Source: an uncultured Bacteroidales bacterium (lineage in GTDB: Bacteria; Bacteroidota; Bacteroidia; Bacteroidales; FEN-979). Taken from it: a stretch of 64,000 nt of DNA. Below the pieces are notes generated by a model, which was not told where the DNA came from, made no database searches, and saw nothing but the letters and a program-made list of their open reading frames with translations. Of the stretch, positions 17,393 to 26,665 are shown one piece after another; position 1 is the stretch's first letter, and each line of letters opens with the position of its first letter. The position numbers were made by a program, and so were the translations under genes. The stretch lies in NCBI GenBank assembly GCA_903875045.1, contig CAIQUS010000094.1, positions 46,550-110,549 of the forward strand. The letters are read 5' to 3'.

Positions 17393-19360
17393 ATGCGGGC
17401 TACAGTTCAAAAATCGCATACCCAGGCCATTTCGGCTGCGGGTTTGCTCATCACCCTCGGAATCATTTACGGAGATATCGGCACCTCCCCGTTATATGTG
17501 ATGAAAGCCATTGTTGGCGGGGCCAGTTCTATCACCGCACCTTTTATCATGGGCGGTCTTTCATGTATTTTCTGGACCCTGACCCTTCAGACAACGGTCA
17601 AATACATCATCATTACCCTTCGTGCCGACAATAACGGAGAAGGTGGAATTTTCTCACTATTTGCCCTTATCAGGAAGAGGGCCAAATGGGCCTACTTTTT
17701 TGCCATTATCGGCGGAAGTACCCTTTTGGCCGACGGGGTAATTACCCCATCCATCACCATCGTTTCTGCAGTTGAGGGGCTGAGTATTGTCAATCCGAGA
17801 ATTCCGGTGGTACCAATCGTTATCATTATCATCACCGGGCTGTTTTTCGTTCAGAAATTCGGGACCAAGGCAGTTGGTGAATCCTTCGGTCCCATCATGT
17901 TCATCTGGTTTGCCATGCTGGGCGTACTGGGATTTTCGCAGATCATTAAGAGCCCGATGATCCTGAAGGCCATTGATCCTCATTATGCATATATTTTTCT
18001 CACAAAGTACCCGCAGGGATTCCTCCTCATGGGGGCCGTATTTCTTTGTACAACCGGAGCGGAAGCACTCTATTCAGACCTTGGTCACTGCGGGTTGAAA
18101 AATATCCGGATCACCTGGGTTTATGTCAAAATAACACTTCTGCTCAATTATTTCGGACAAGGCTCCTGGATCATCCTGAATTCCGACAGCATTTACGAAT
18201 GGACCAATCCGTTCTTTGCCATTATGCCACACTGGTTCCTGATTATCGGAGTACTCATCTCTACAGCCGCTGCCATCATTGCCAGCCAGGCGCTCATCAG
18301 TGGATCATATACCCTTATCAGTGAAGCCATCTCGCTTAATTTCTGGCCAAAAATCAAGATTAATTACCCCACCAACATCAAAGGACAGATGTACATTTCC
18401 AGCATCAACTGGATGCTTTATTTTTCCTGCCTTTTCGTGGTCTTGTTTTTTCAACGCTCTTCAAACATGGAAGCAGCATACGGGCTGTCGATCACCATTA
18501 CGATGCTGATGACTACGAGCCTTCTGAGCATATATCTCTTCTATAAAAAAATTCCCATTTATGTGATCATCGTTTTCCTCGTGGTGTATCTTTCGATCGA
18601 GGGTTCATTCCTGATAGCAAATCTCAACAAATTCATGCATGGCGGCTGGTTTACCCTGTTGCTTGGAGGATTCTTGTTCATGATCATGTACGTTTGGTTT
18701 AACGGACGGCGGATCAAGAACAGTTTCATCGAATTTCTGCAAATTGACGATTATGTTGAAGTCATCAAGGATCTGAGCCACGATCAGACGATACCGAAAT
18801 ATGCGACAAACCTCGTATTTCTTACCAAAGCCAATAAAGGGACTGACGTCGAATCAAAAATCATCTATTCGATCCTGAACAAACACCCAAAACGTGCAGA
18901 TCTATACTGGATGCTGCACGTCGACATTCTGGATGAGCCACATGTACTGGAATATAAAATCACCCATATCATACCTGAAATTCTGATCAAAGTTGATTTT
19001 AAGATCGGGTTCAAGGTTCAGCCAAGGGTAAACCTTTTTTTCAGGCAAGTGCTTGAGGAGATGAGCCATAATCAGGAAATTGACATATTAAGCCGGTATG
19101 AATCGCTGAGAAAACACTATGTCAGTGCCGATTTCAGGTTTGTGGTCATCGACCGGATTCAGAATTACGACTTTGATTTTCCCCCAAGGGAGCAGTTTGT
19201 CATGGATCTTTATGCAATTTTCAAGCGGTTTGGGATTACCGAAGTGAGGGCGCTGGGCCTGGATACGAGTAATGTAACCGTTGAAACGGTGCCATTGTAT
19301 GTTGACAGGGAAATTCCTATCCTGTTGTCACGCAACGATCACACCAAAAGAATGGGATAA
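17393..19360 (+). CDS. kup: Kup-type potassium transporter, copy 2
   Basis: A second 655-aa Kup protein that aligns without gaps to the preceding gene, roughly three quarters identical by eye, strongest in GDIGTSPLY (27-35), the FNGRRIKNSFIEFL junction and the C-terminal DRIQNYDFDFP and DTSNVTVETVPLY segments. Differences concentrate in the first 15 residues, in the outer ends of helices and in the cytosolic domain. This is an old tandem duplication, now diverged, each copy apparently with its own promoter. The two may differ in affinity or regulation. Confidence 0.92.
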   Translation: MRATVQKSHTQAISAAGLLITLGIIYGDIGTSPLYVMKAIVGGASSITAPFIMGGLSCIFWTLTLQTTVKYIIITLRADNNGEGGIFSLFALIRKRAKWAYFFAIIGGSTLLADGVITPSITIVSAVEGLSIVNPRIPVVPIVIIIITGLFFVQKFGTKAVGESFGPIMFIWFAMLGVLGFSQIIKSPMILKAIDPHYAYIFLTKYPQGFLLMGAVFLCTTGAEALYSDLGHCGLKNIRITWVYVKITLLLNYFGQGSWIILNSDSIYEWTNPFFAIMPHWFLIIGVLISTAAAIIASQALISGSYTLISEAISLNFWPKIKINYPTNIKGQMYISSINWMLYFSCLFVVLFFQRSSNMEAAYGLSITITMLMTTSLLSIYLFYKKIPIYVIIVFLVVYLSIEGSFLIANLNKFMHGGWFTLLLGGFLFMIMYVWFNGRRIKNSFIEFLQIDDYVEVIKDLSHDQTIPKYATNLVFLTKANKGTDVESKIIYSILNKHPKRADLYWMLHVDILDEPHVLEYKITHIIPEILIKVDFKIGFKVQPRVNLFFRQVLEEMSHNQEIDILSRYESLRKHYVSADFRFVVIDRIQNYDFDFPPREQFVMDLYAIFKRFGITEVRALGLDTSNVTVETVPLYVDREIPILLSRNDHTKRMG

Positions 19361-19392
19361 AAACCTTCCGGTTTTTAAAACCTGGAAGGTTT
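19361..19392 (-). terminator. Long hairpin, terminator of the transketolase operon
   Basis: AAACCTTCC (19361-19369) pairs with GGAAGGTTT (19384-19392) and the inside GGTTTT pairs with AAAACC, giving about 15 paired bases with a tiny loop. Read on the minus strand the stem is followed by a T run, so it suits the leftward transketolase transcript. It overlaps that gene's last codons and abuts the kup stop. Confidence 0.7.
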
Positions 19393-20340
19393 CCTGGCAA
19401 TGACCCGGATAGCTGCTTCCACGATATCCGGAATATCCAGACCAAATTTTACCAGCAGCTCTTCGGGCTTACCGCTTTCGCCAAATTTATCGTTCACAGC
19501 AACCATCTCCATCGGGGCCGGGTATTTCCTGGCTAAAAGCTGAGCGATGCTGTCGCCAAGGCCTCCGTTGCGCATGTGTTCCTCAGCCGACACCACACAT
19601 CCCGTTTTGAGCACAGAGGCGAGAATAGCCTCTTCATCGAGAGGTTTGATCGTATGTATATTGATAACTTCCGCGTAAATATTTTGATTTTCAAGAATTT
19701 TACATGCCTGCAACGCATTCCAGACCAGATGTCCGGTTGCGAATATCGTCACATCCTTTCCCTCATTCAGTAAAAGAGACTTTCCGATCACAAAGGGCTG
19801 TCCCTTTGGCGTGAAATTGGGCCACTTTGGCCGCCCAAACCTCAGATAAACAGGTCCGTTATGGTTTGCAATTGCAAGGGTGGCAGCCCTGGTCTGGTTA
19901 AAATCGCAAGGGTTGATTACTGTCATGTTTGGCAACATCTTCATCATCCCGATATCTTCGAGAATCTGGTGTGTGGCGCCATCCTCACCCAATGTAACCC
20001 CGGCATGTGAAGCGCATATTTTTACGTTTTTATTCGAGTATGCAATCGATTGCCTGATCTGATCATATACCCTTCCGGTAGAAAAATTGGCAAAGGTTCC
20101 GGTAAAAGGAATTTTTCCGCCAATAGTCAGTCCGGCAGCGATACCCATCATGTTGGCTTCAGCAATACCCACCTGGATAAAACGGTCAGGGAACTCGGCA
20201 GCAAAGGCTTCCATCTTTAACGACCCCGTAAGATCAGCACACAAAGCAACCACCTCAGGATTTTGCTTACCGAGTTCGTGTAACGCTTCGCCAAAACCCG
20301 AACGGGTATCCTTGGATCCTTGAATAGAATATTCTGTCAT
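19375..20340 (-). CDS. Transketolase, C-terminal subunit
   Basis: A 321-aa protein covering the pyrimidine-binding and C-terminal domains of transketolase. Motifs: RSGFGEALHELGKQNPEVV at the start, GIAEANMMGIAAGLTIGGK near 57-75 with the catalytic Glu of the TPP site, SHAGVTLGEDGATHQ near 115-130, and NIHTIKPLDEEAI near 245. Together with the N-terminal subunit encoded at 21807-22652 it would form a functional transketolase (or a DXS-like enzyme) of the pentose phosphate pathway. In most genomes the two halves are adjacent; here a VWA gene sits between them, 1 base from this gene's start. Confidence 0.88.
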   Translation of the reverse strand: MTEYSIQGSKDTRSGFGEALHELGKQNPEVVALCADLTGSLKMEAFAAEFPDRFIQVGIAEANMMGIAAGLTIGGKIPFTGTFANFSTGRVYDQIRQSIAYSNKNVKICASHAGVTLGEDGATHQILEDIGMMKMLPNMTVINPCDFNQTRAATLAIANHNGPVYLRFGRPKWPNFTPKGQPFVIGKSLLLNEGKDVTIFATGHLVWNALQACKILENQNIYAEVINIHTIKPLDEEAILASVLKTGCVVSAEEHMRNGGLGDSIAQLLARKYPAPMEMVAVNDKFGESGKPEELLVKFGLDIPDIVEAAIRVIARKPSRF

Positions 20341-20341
20341 T

Positions 20342-21829
20342 TCAGCTTGGATTTAATTTTAATGTGAGGGTTTGACCAGGTTCAATTTTGAAAGTCTTTT
20401 CGGTTGTATAGGATGCCTCATTTGAATATTTGGGACGGAATACAACCCTGTAGGTTCCGGGCTGCAGATAAAGGGTTTCCTGTTGCTGCTGGTTATCCCT
20501 CAGATTGTACAACCACACCAGGTTCCGTTTATCTTCCAGGTACAAACTTCCATATCCATTGGTCGATTTCTGGATCACTGCGATACCGGGAAGTGGAATT
20601 TCCACACTGGTGGTATGGTTTTGGGTGATTTCAACATCCTTCACTATTAGCCTTGGCATACAAAGCACTTCAACATCGTAGGACCCGATGATATACTTTT
20701 CAATCTGATCAAACTGCTGAACATTAATTGTTTCATGTGCCCCCTTTTTCCTGATGATGCATGGCAGGTACTTCAATGAACTGTTGCCGCTGGTCTTAAA
20801 GGAAAGATATCCCTGCGGCGCATCAATGCCAACAATATTGTGCTTTCCGGATGTCAGTTTCACGGTGTCCTTATGAACCGGAGGAATGGTATGAACCACT
20901 ATATTATAGGTCATCAGCGGATCGATATCCAAAGTGTCAGGAAGCCCTTTTGCATTCAAACAGTGTATGAAATTATATTTTATCAAACCCGAAAAATTAT
21001 CATAAAAAGTCATGTTCACATTGGTTTCGGTTGGTTTACCATAAACATCGAGCAGGTTAACCTGAATGCTGGTCGGGTTTAACGTTCTTGAAATAATAAC
21101 ATTAAGTGCATTTCGAAATTCCTTTTCATTGGCAGCATCAAAGTAAGTTCCTACACAATCGAACTGATTCTTGAAATTTTTCCCGATACCGATGATGAAT
21201 GGTTTGAGCATTATGCCTTTTTTTTGCAATTCGAGAGAAACAGCACAAGGATCGCCGCCACACTCTTCCAGTCCATCAGTGATCAGGATCACCACATTCC
21301 TGCAATTATCACATGGGGGAAAATCCTTTGGTGCCTGCGAAAGCGCAAATGCGATGGGCGTGGTTCCCTTAGGAATAGTGGCCTGAAGTGCATTTTTAAT
21401 CTTTTTAACATTGTCTTTCCCAAATGGAACTTCGAGTCGAGTATCGTTGCAATCCTGGGGTGGGATCTGCTTTTGATTGCCATACATCCGTAAAGCCAGT
21501 TCCAGGTTCGTTTGGTTGCGAAGGCTATCAAGGATATTTGAAAAAAGTTTTACCGCAAGGCCAAATTTCGTATCACTTTGCCACCGGCCATACATACTTT
21601 TGGAGGCATCAAACACGAACAAAATCCGGGTTGTGGGTTTCATCTTACCCTGTTCTTTCACCCCCTGGGGAAAAACCCCGACTGAAATAAACAGAAAAGC
21701 CAAAATCAGGACAATTGACGAAATTCGTTTTTCGCTTTTCACTTTTCGCTTTTCACTTTTCGCATTTCGCTTTTCGCTTTTCGCATTTCGCTTTTCGCTA
21801 TTCTTTTTAATAGTCTCCAATCGTTTCAT
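20342..21829 (-). CDS. Exported von Willebrand factor A domain protein
   Basis: A 495-aa protein from ATG 21829, which overlaps the end of the transketolase N-subunit. Residues about 8-36 are a repeated basic stretch (SEKRNAK heptads) encoded by a 7-bp DNA array; a signal peptide (ISSIVLILAFLFISVG) follows. The VWA domain spans about 60-250 with the metal site DASKS near 72-76 and ITDGLEE near 190. The rest (from about 255) appears as small beta domains with repeated LNPTSIQVNLLDV and PGTYRVVF-like strands. It is exported to the periplasm or surface; role unknown. No ATG other than 21829 lies between the array and the VWA domain, so either the array is translated or a non-ATG start is used. 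Its place inside the transketolase operon is unusual. Confidence 0.75.
   Translation of the reverse strand: MKRLETIKKNSEKRNAKSEKRNAKSEKRKVKSEKRISSIVLILAFLFISVGVFPQGVKEQGKMKPTTRILFVFDASKSMYGRWQSDTKFGLAVKLFSNILDSLRNQTNLELALRMYGNQKQIPPQDCNDTRLEVPFGKDNVKKIKNALQATIPKGTTPIAFALSQAPKDFPPCDNCRNVVILITDGLEECGGDPCAVSLELQKKGIMLKPFIIGIGKNFKNQFDCVGTYFDAANEKEFRNALNVIISRTLNPTSIQVNLLDVYGKPTETNVNMTFYDNFSGLIKYNFIHCLNAKGLPDTLDIDPLMTYNIVVHTIPPVHKDTVKLTSGKHNIVGIDAPQGYLSFKTSGNSSLKYLPCIIRKKGAHETINVQQFDQIEKYIIGSYDVEVLCMPRLIVKDVEITQNHTTSVEIPLPGIAVIQKSTNGYGSLYLEDKRNLVWLYNLRDNQQQQETLYLQPGTYRVVFRPKYSNEASYTTEKTFKIEPGQTLTLKLNPS
21726..21802. repeat. 7-bp degenerate array (CGCTTTT family), 11 units
   Basis: Eleven consecutive 7-mers, mostly CGCTTTT with CACTTTT, CGCATTT and CGCTATT variants. 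It begins 4 bases after the stop of the transketolase N-subunit (minus strand) and is read in the VWA frame as SEKRNAK-type heptapeptides, since three 7-mers equal seven codons. Confidence 0.9.
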
Positions 21830-22652
21830 TCAGTTGTTCCAGTGCGGTTTGTGTTTGTGTATCATTTGGGAAAACCCCATGCCATTCGTGGTTATCCATC
21901 ATAAAATCCACGCCAAACCCCATGTGGGTTGTCATAACGATCATCACCGGTTTCCCCTGGCCGGTAAACCACTGAGCTTTTTTAAGGGTCTCAACCACTT
22001 CGGTCATGTCATTGCCATACATCGTGAGCACATTCCAGCCAAAAGCTTCGAATTTTTCCTGCAGGTCGCCCAAGGGGAGTACCTTATCGTTCGGACCATC
22101 AATCTGCACGCCATTATAATCAACAACAGCCACCAGGTTATCCACCTTTTTACCAGCCGCAAACATGAGTGCTTCCCAGTTTTGTCCTTCCTGAAGTTCA
22201 CCATCACCCATAAGACAATAAACCAGGTGGTCGTCGTGATTCATTTTCTTTGCTAAGGCTGCCCCGATCGCAACCGATAATCCCTGCCCGAGAGAGCCGG
22301 AGCTTATCCTGATACCGGGTAAACCCTCTGCTGTGGCAGGATGGCCCTGCAACCGCGTACCCATCTTGCGGAAAGTATCCAACTCACTAACTTCAAAGTA
22401 GCCATATCGGGCTAATACGCTGTACCATCCGGCCGACAGGTGACCATTCGACAGAAAAAACAGATCCTCTCCGGCACCATCCATGGTAAACTGCCCTGGA
22501 TCTGGTTTCATGATCTTAAAATAGAGTGCCACAAGAAAGTCAGCGCAGCCGAGTGAGGCACCCGGATGGCCAGATGATGCCCCGTGGACCATTCTGATTA
22601 TATCACGACGGACTTGGGTGGCGGTTTGTTCTAATTCCTGGATTGACAGCAT
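21807..22652 (-). CDS. Transketolase, N-terminal (TPP-binding) subunit
   Basis: A 281-aa protein holding the thiamine-diphosphate domain. HGASSGHPGASLGCADFL near residues 23-40, NGHLSAGWYSVLARYG near 69-84 and GDGELQEGQNWEA near 147-159, followed by VVDYNG, form the Mg-TPP site. Length matches separate N-subunits of split transketolases in bacteria and archaea. It is the first gene of a leftward operon followed by the VWA gene (23-base overlap) and the C-subunit. Confidence 0.88.
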   Translation of the reverse strand: MLSIQELEQTATQVRRDIIRMVHGASSGHPGASLGCADFLVALYFKIMKPDPGQFTMDGAGEDLFFLSNGHLSAGWYSVLARYGYFEVSELDTFRKMGTRLQGHPATAEGLPGIRISSGSLGQGLSVAIGAALAKKMNHDDHLVYCLMGDGELQEGQNWEALMFAAGKKVDNLVAVVDYNGVQIDGPNDKVLPLGDLQEKFEAFGWNVLTMYGNDMTEVVETLKKAQWFTGQGKPVMIVMTTHMGFGVDFMMDNHEWHGVFPNDTQTQTALEQLNETIGDY

Positions 22653-22694
22653 TTTTTATTGAATATCGACGATGGACAAATTACGGTTTACGAA

Positions 22695-22736
22695 TGACTG
22701 GTGACTCATGACAGGTGACACGTGACGGGTGACAGG
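22695..22736. repeat. 7-bp degenerate array (TGACnnn), 6 units
   Basis: Six units TGACTGG, TGACTCA, TGACAGG, TGACACG, TGACGGG, TGACAGG: the first four bases fixed, the last three varied. It lies in the divergent gap between the transketolase and GH3 genes, one of the few arrays not at a gene 3' end. TGACAGG recurs at 27338. Confidence 0.85.
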
Positions 22737-22871
22737 TTCGTATTAATTTTAAACGTTATGTGGGCAAAGATATTATATTAAGCCTAAGTGCCAGGATGGG
22801 TGTTGATAAAAAAAGAAAAGATTTGACAACATTCACGTCTTTTTGAGTTTGAAAGTTAAGACTTTTGCATC

Positions 22872-25790
22872 ATGAAGCACTTAACCTTATCACTACTTTC
22901 AGTATATCTCATTCTGTCAGCTCAACCAGCCGTATGTCAGCATTCTGACAATAAATGGGTGGATTCGGTCTATAATTCCCTAACCATCGGGCAGCGCATT
23001 GCACAACTGTGTGTCATCAGGGCATACTCATGGAAAGACTCGGTATATAACGATAGTCTGATCGGGATTGTGAAAAAATACAACGCCGGCGGGGTTTGTT
23101 TCTTCAAAGGATCGCCTGTCAAACAAGCCATCCTCACAAACCGGTTGCAACAGGAAACACAGACTCCGGTGCTTATTACCATCGACGCCGAATGGGGCCT
23201 GGGCATGCGGCTCGACAGTGCGTTTTCTTTCCCACGGCAACTGGCTCTCGGCGCCATCAGTGATGATTCGTTAATATATGAGATGGGGAGGATGGTTGGA
23301 CAGGGTTGCAAAAGGCTCGGCATTCAGGTTAACTTCGCCCCCGTAGCCGACATCAATAACAATCCGAAAAATCCGGTCATCAACTTCAGATCCTTTGGCG
23401 AAAACCGCGAACGCGTTGCACAAAAATGCATTCGTTACATGAAGGGCATGCAACATGAAGGCATCATGACCACTGCCAAACATTTCCCGGGTCATGGCGA
23501 CACCGACACGGATTCACATCTCAACTTACCGGTTATAAACCATTCATGGCAACGGCTTGACTCGGTGGAACTATTCCCATTCAAAGCGCTTATCAGGGAA
23601 GGGGTGATGGGGGTAATGGTCGCACACCTTTATCTGCCAAATCTTGATTCTGTAAAAAACACTCCTGCCACACTATCACAAAAAGTGATTACCGGATTAC
23701 TTAAAGAAAAACTCGGATTCGGGGGATATGTTTTTACAGATGCATTGGATATGCAGGGTGTTACCAAACATTTTAAACCAGGCGAAATCGAGGTGAAAGC
23801 CTTGCAGGCGGGCAATGATGTTTTATTGTTGCCCCAGAACATGGAAACAGCCATCCAGGGAATTAAAACAGCCATCGACAGTGGCTGGCTGGCGGCTGAT
23901 CTGCTGGAAACCCGATGCAAACGCATGCTGGCACTAAAACAAACACTTGGACTACAAAAGAGGCCACCTGTCAAACTCGATCACCTTGTTGAAGATCTCA
24001 ATCCACCGGAGGCGGAGGTCCTGAGCAGGAAAATGGTCAACGGTTCAATGACCCTGATAAAAAATGATTTGCAGATCATTCCCCTCACTGGTCTTGACCG
24101 CCGTAAAATCGCCGTGCTTTCTGTTGGGGATTCCCTTCCAACCTTATTCCAGTCAATGTTATGCCGGTATATGCCGGCAACTTTGTTCAATGCCCCGCGA
24201 AATTTTCCTAAAGCCCTTTCCGACAGCATTTTCAATCAGGTTACCGCTTTTGATATCGTGATCATTGGTATCCATGGCATCACCAGTAATGCCCGGGATA
24301 CTTTCGGACTTACCCGTGATATGATCAGATTGATTGATACCGTAACCAGGGTCAATCGTACCGTTCTTACCATCTTCGGAACTCCCTATTCCCTTGAAGT
24401 AATTCCAAACCTTGTCAAACCTGAAGCAATTCTTGTGGCCTATCAGGGAAATCCCTATACAGAAACCGCTGCTGCCGGGGTAATTGCCGGCGCCATCGGG
24501 GCAAAGGGCAAACTTCCTGTTACTGCCGCCATTTTCCCTATTGGCACAGGGGATCAAACCGAAAAAACCCGGCTGGAATTTGTTTCTCCGGAGGAGATCG
24601 GCATTCCCCGGCATGCCCTTGATGTGATTGATTCAATGGCCATGAAAGGAATTGAAGCACGTGCTTACCCTGGATGCCAGATACTTTTGGCGCAGCATGG
24701 GAAAATATTTTATGAGAAAGCATTCGGCCAGCCACGGTATGAAGATACGGTGAAAGTAACCCTGCAGCACCTTTATGACCTCGCCTCGGTCACCAAAGTT
24801 GCAGCCACGACACTTGCCATCATGAAGTTATACGATGAGGGCAAGGTAAAACCCGGGGATAGCCTGGGGAAATACCTTCCGTTCCTGAAAGGCAGCAACA
24901 AGTCAAACCTGCTGATCCGTGATGTAATGGCGCATCAGGCAGGTTTGCAGGACTGGATACCTTTTTACAAAGCAACTCTGGCGAACGGGCAACCGGATCC
25001 AGCCATTTATCAGGGTGAACAATCAGCGGAATTTCCGACAAGGGTGGCACAAAACCTTTATATCCACCGGGATTATGACGACACAGTTTATAAACGGATT
25101 GCCGCATCACCATTGAGGGCATCACGTGATTACAAATACAGCGATCTTGGCTTTTATCTGCTGCGTCTGGTCGTGGAGCAGATCAGCAATCAACCTTTTG
25201 ATACCTACCTCGATGCCACCTTTTACAAGCCCCTTGGATTGTCAACGATTGGATTTAAACCCCGCACCCGTTTCAATATGTCGCAACTAATACCTACAGA
25301 ATACGACAACGAATTCAGAAAACAGCTCGTCTGGGGCGATGTGCACGATCCGGGGGCAGCCATGCTAGGAGGTGTTTCGGGCCATGCCGGGTTATTCAGT
25401 AATACTGCCGATCTGGCAGTAATTCTCCAGATGCTTTTGCAGGACGGCAGCTATGGTGGAAAGCAATACCTCGCCCCTGCAACAGTCAAAGAATTCAGCC
25501 ATGTTCAATTCCCCGGAAAAGGAAACCGACGGGCGCTGGGATTTGACAAACCAGCACTCAATCCGGTATTGGATGGCCCGACATGCAAAAGTGCGTCACC
25601 CCAGAGCTTCGGACATTCCGGGTTCACAGGTACCTATATCTGGGCCGATCCTGCAAACGGGTTGTTATATATTTTTCTTTCAAACCGTGTTTCTCCGAAT
25701 GCAGGAAATCAGAAGTTGTCGGAGATGAACATCCGGACGAACATACACCAGGCTGTGTATAACGTGCTGCAAAAATATCAGATCAAATAA
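22872..25790 (+). CDS. GH3 beta-N-acetylglucosaminidase-like domain fused to a serine beta-lactamase-type domain
   Basis: A 972-aa exported protein with signal peptide (residues 1-22, cleavage near AVCQ). Residues about 28-385 are GH3, NagZ-like: KHFPGHGDTDTDSH near 202-215 carries the His-Asp dyad, and FTDALDMQGV near 289-298 the nucleophile Asp. A GH3 C-terminal-like alpha/beta domain follows to about 570. Residues about 580-970 are a class C beta-lactamase/DD-peptidase fold: SVTK (SxxK) near 638-641, YSD near 755 and HSG near 914. The combination is known in Bacteroidota and probably acts on peptidoglycan fragments in the periplasm, the GH3 part removing GlcNAc and the serine hydrolase perhaps acting on peptide or ester bonds. 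The NamZ-like and Mpl genes in this window fit the same pathway. Confidence 0.88.
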   Translation: MKHLTLSLLSVYLILSAQPAVCQHSDNKWVDSVYNSLTIGQRIAQLCVIRAYSWKDSVYNDSLIGIVKKYNAGGVCFFKGSPVKQAILTNRLQQETQTPVLITIDAEWGLGMRLDSAFSFPRQLALGAISDDSLIYEMGRMVGQGCKRLGIQVNFAPVADINNNPKNPVINFRSFGENRERVAQKCIRYMKGMQHEGIMTTAKHFPGHGDTDTDSHLNLPVINHSWQRLDSVELFPFKALIREGVMGVMVAHLYLPNLDSVKNTPATLSQKVITGLLKEKLGFGGYVFTDALDMQGVTKHFKPGEIEVKALQAGNDVLLLPQNMETAIQGIKTAIDSGWLAADLLETRCKRMLALKQTLGLQKRPPVKLDHLVEDLNPPEAEVLSRKMVNGSMTLIKNDLQIIPLTGLDRRKIAVLSVGDSLPTLFQSMLCRYMPATLFNAPRNFPKALSDSIFNQVTAFDIVIIGIHGITSNARDTFGLTRDMIRLIDTVTRVNRTVLTIFGTPYSLEVIPNLVKPEAILVAYQGNPYTETAAAGVIAGAIGAKGKLPVTAAIFPIGTGDQTEKTRLEFVSPEEIGIPRHALDVIDSMAMKGIEARAYPGCQILLAQHGKIFYEKAFGQPRYEDTVKVTLQHLYDLASVTKVAATTLAIMKLYDEGKVKPGDSLGKYLPFLKGSNKSNLLIRDVMAHQAGLQDWIPFYKATLANGQPDPAIYQGEQSAEFPTRVAQNLYIHRDYDDTVYKRIAASPLRASRDYKYSDLGFYLLRLVVEQISNQPFDTYLDATFYKPLGLSTIGFKPRTRFNMSQLIPTEYDNEFRKQLVWGDVHDPGAAMLGGVSGHAGLFSNTADLAVILQMLLQDGSYGGKQYLAPATVKEFSHVQFPGKGNRRALGFDKPALNPVLDGPTCKSASPQSFGHSGFTGTYIWADPANGLLYIFLSNRVSPNAGNQKLSEMNIRTNIHQAVYNVLQKYQIK

Positions 25791-25791
25791 T

Positions 25792-25800
25792 TATCTTTGC
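25792..25800 (+). promoter_or_regulatory. -7 box (TATCTTTGC)
   Basis: TATCTTTGC, the best match to the phylum word in this window, 24 bases before the ATG at 25825 and only 2 bases after the GH3 stop. Confidence 0.6.
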
Positions 25801-25824
25801 AAAATCAATATTAAAAAACCTACT

Positions 25825-26640
25825 ATGCTTAAAACCATCCTCATCGTCTTTTTTGCTGTTTTTTTAACCCTTGGCAGTGCCTACTATCAAAGGTTGACAG
25901 GTCCCACCTATCCGGTCAGGGGACATGCTGAAATTGCCGGACAGCAGATCAAATTCAAACTGATCAGATCTTATGATCTGTCGGATGATGCAAAAGTGAC
26001 AGTGTTGGTTGCCGACACCTCGGTCAAGGGTGAAATCATGCTTCGCCGTTTTAAAAGCTTTGATAACTGGCAGGTAAATCCAATGGTACGTCATGGCGAC
26101 ACATTGGTTGGGGCACTTCCCCACCAGCCGCCAGCCGGAAAAATCATGTATGAAGTCACTCTGATCAAAGGGGATCAGCGTGTATTACTCAACGATCATC
26201 CTGCTGTTTTGCGTTATACCGGATATGTTCCAAGATATATTCTCTTCCCGCATATCTTCTTTATGTTTATGGCGATGTTGTTCTCTGCCCTGACCGGACT
26301 GATGGTTATTTTCAGAGGTAAGAATACTTATTTATATGCCTGGATAACAGTTATTTCAGTCGGAATCGGCGGACTTATCCTGGGACCCATTGTTCAGAAA
26401 TTTGCCTTTGATGCCTATTGGACCGGATGGCCTTTCGGTCACGACCTCACCGACAATAAATCGCTTGTTGGTTTTATTTTCTGGGCCATCGCGCTCTTTG
26501 TCATGAAGAAAAACCGGGAAAACAAACTGTGGCCAATCATAGCGTCCGTTGTCCTGTTTGTTGTGTTCATGATCCCCCACAGCATGCTTGGATCCGAAAT
26601 TGACTTCACCAAAGATCAAAAAACCGAAACAACAAAGTAA
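25825..26640 (+). CDS. Membrane protein with extracytoplasmic domain, unknown
   Basis: A 271-aa protein not recognised. One N-terminal helix (MLKTILIVFFAVFLTLGSAY), then about 110 residues of probable beta structure outside the membrane (GHAEIAGQQIKFKLIRSYD, EVTLIKGDQRVLLN), then about four helices from residue 135 (ILFPHIFFMFMAMLFSALTG through ASVVLFVVFMIP). The layout suggests a sensor or channel-like membrane protein. It has its own promoter word and is followed by the rhomboid gene. Confidence 0.7.
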   Translation: MLKTILIVFFAVFLTLGSAYYQRLTGPTYPVRGHAEIAGQQIKFKLIRSYDLSDDAKVTVLVADTSVKGEIMLRRFKSFDNWQVNPMVRHGDTLVGALPHQPPAGKIMYEVTLIKGDQRVLLNDHPAVLRYTGYVPRYILFPHIFFMFMAMLFSALTGLMVIFRGKNTYLYAWITVISVGIGGLILGPIVQKFAFDAYWTGWPFGHDLTDNKSLVGFIFWAIALFVMKKNRENKLWPIIASVVLFVVFMIPHSMLGSEIDFTKDQKTETTK

Positions 26641-26665
26641 TTTTTCAAACTGGAATTTACTTGTG

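Noticed and set aside
21477..22256. 259-aa frame on the plus strand
   Set aside because: Antisense to the transketolase N-subunit and VWA genes; its FSLFAFR repeats are simply the 7-bp array read from the other strand.
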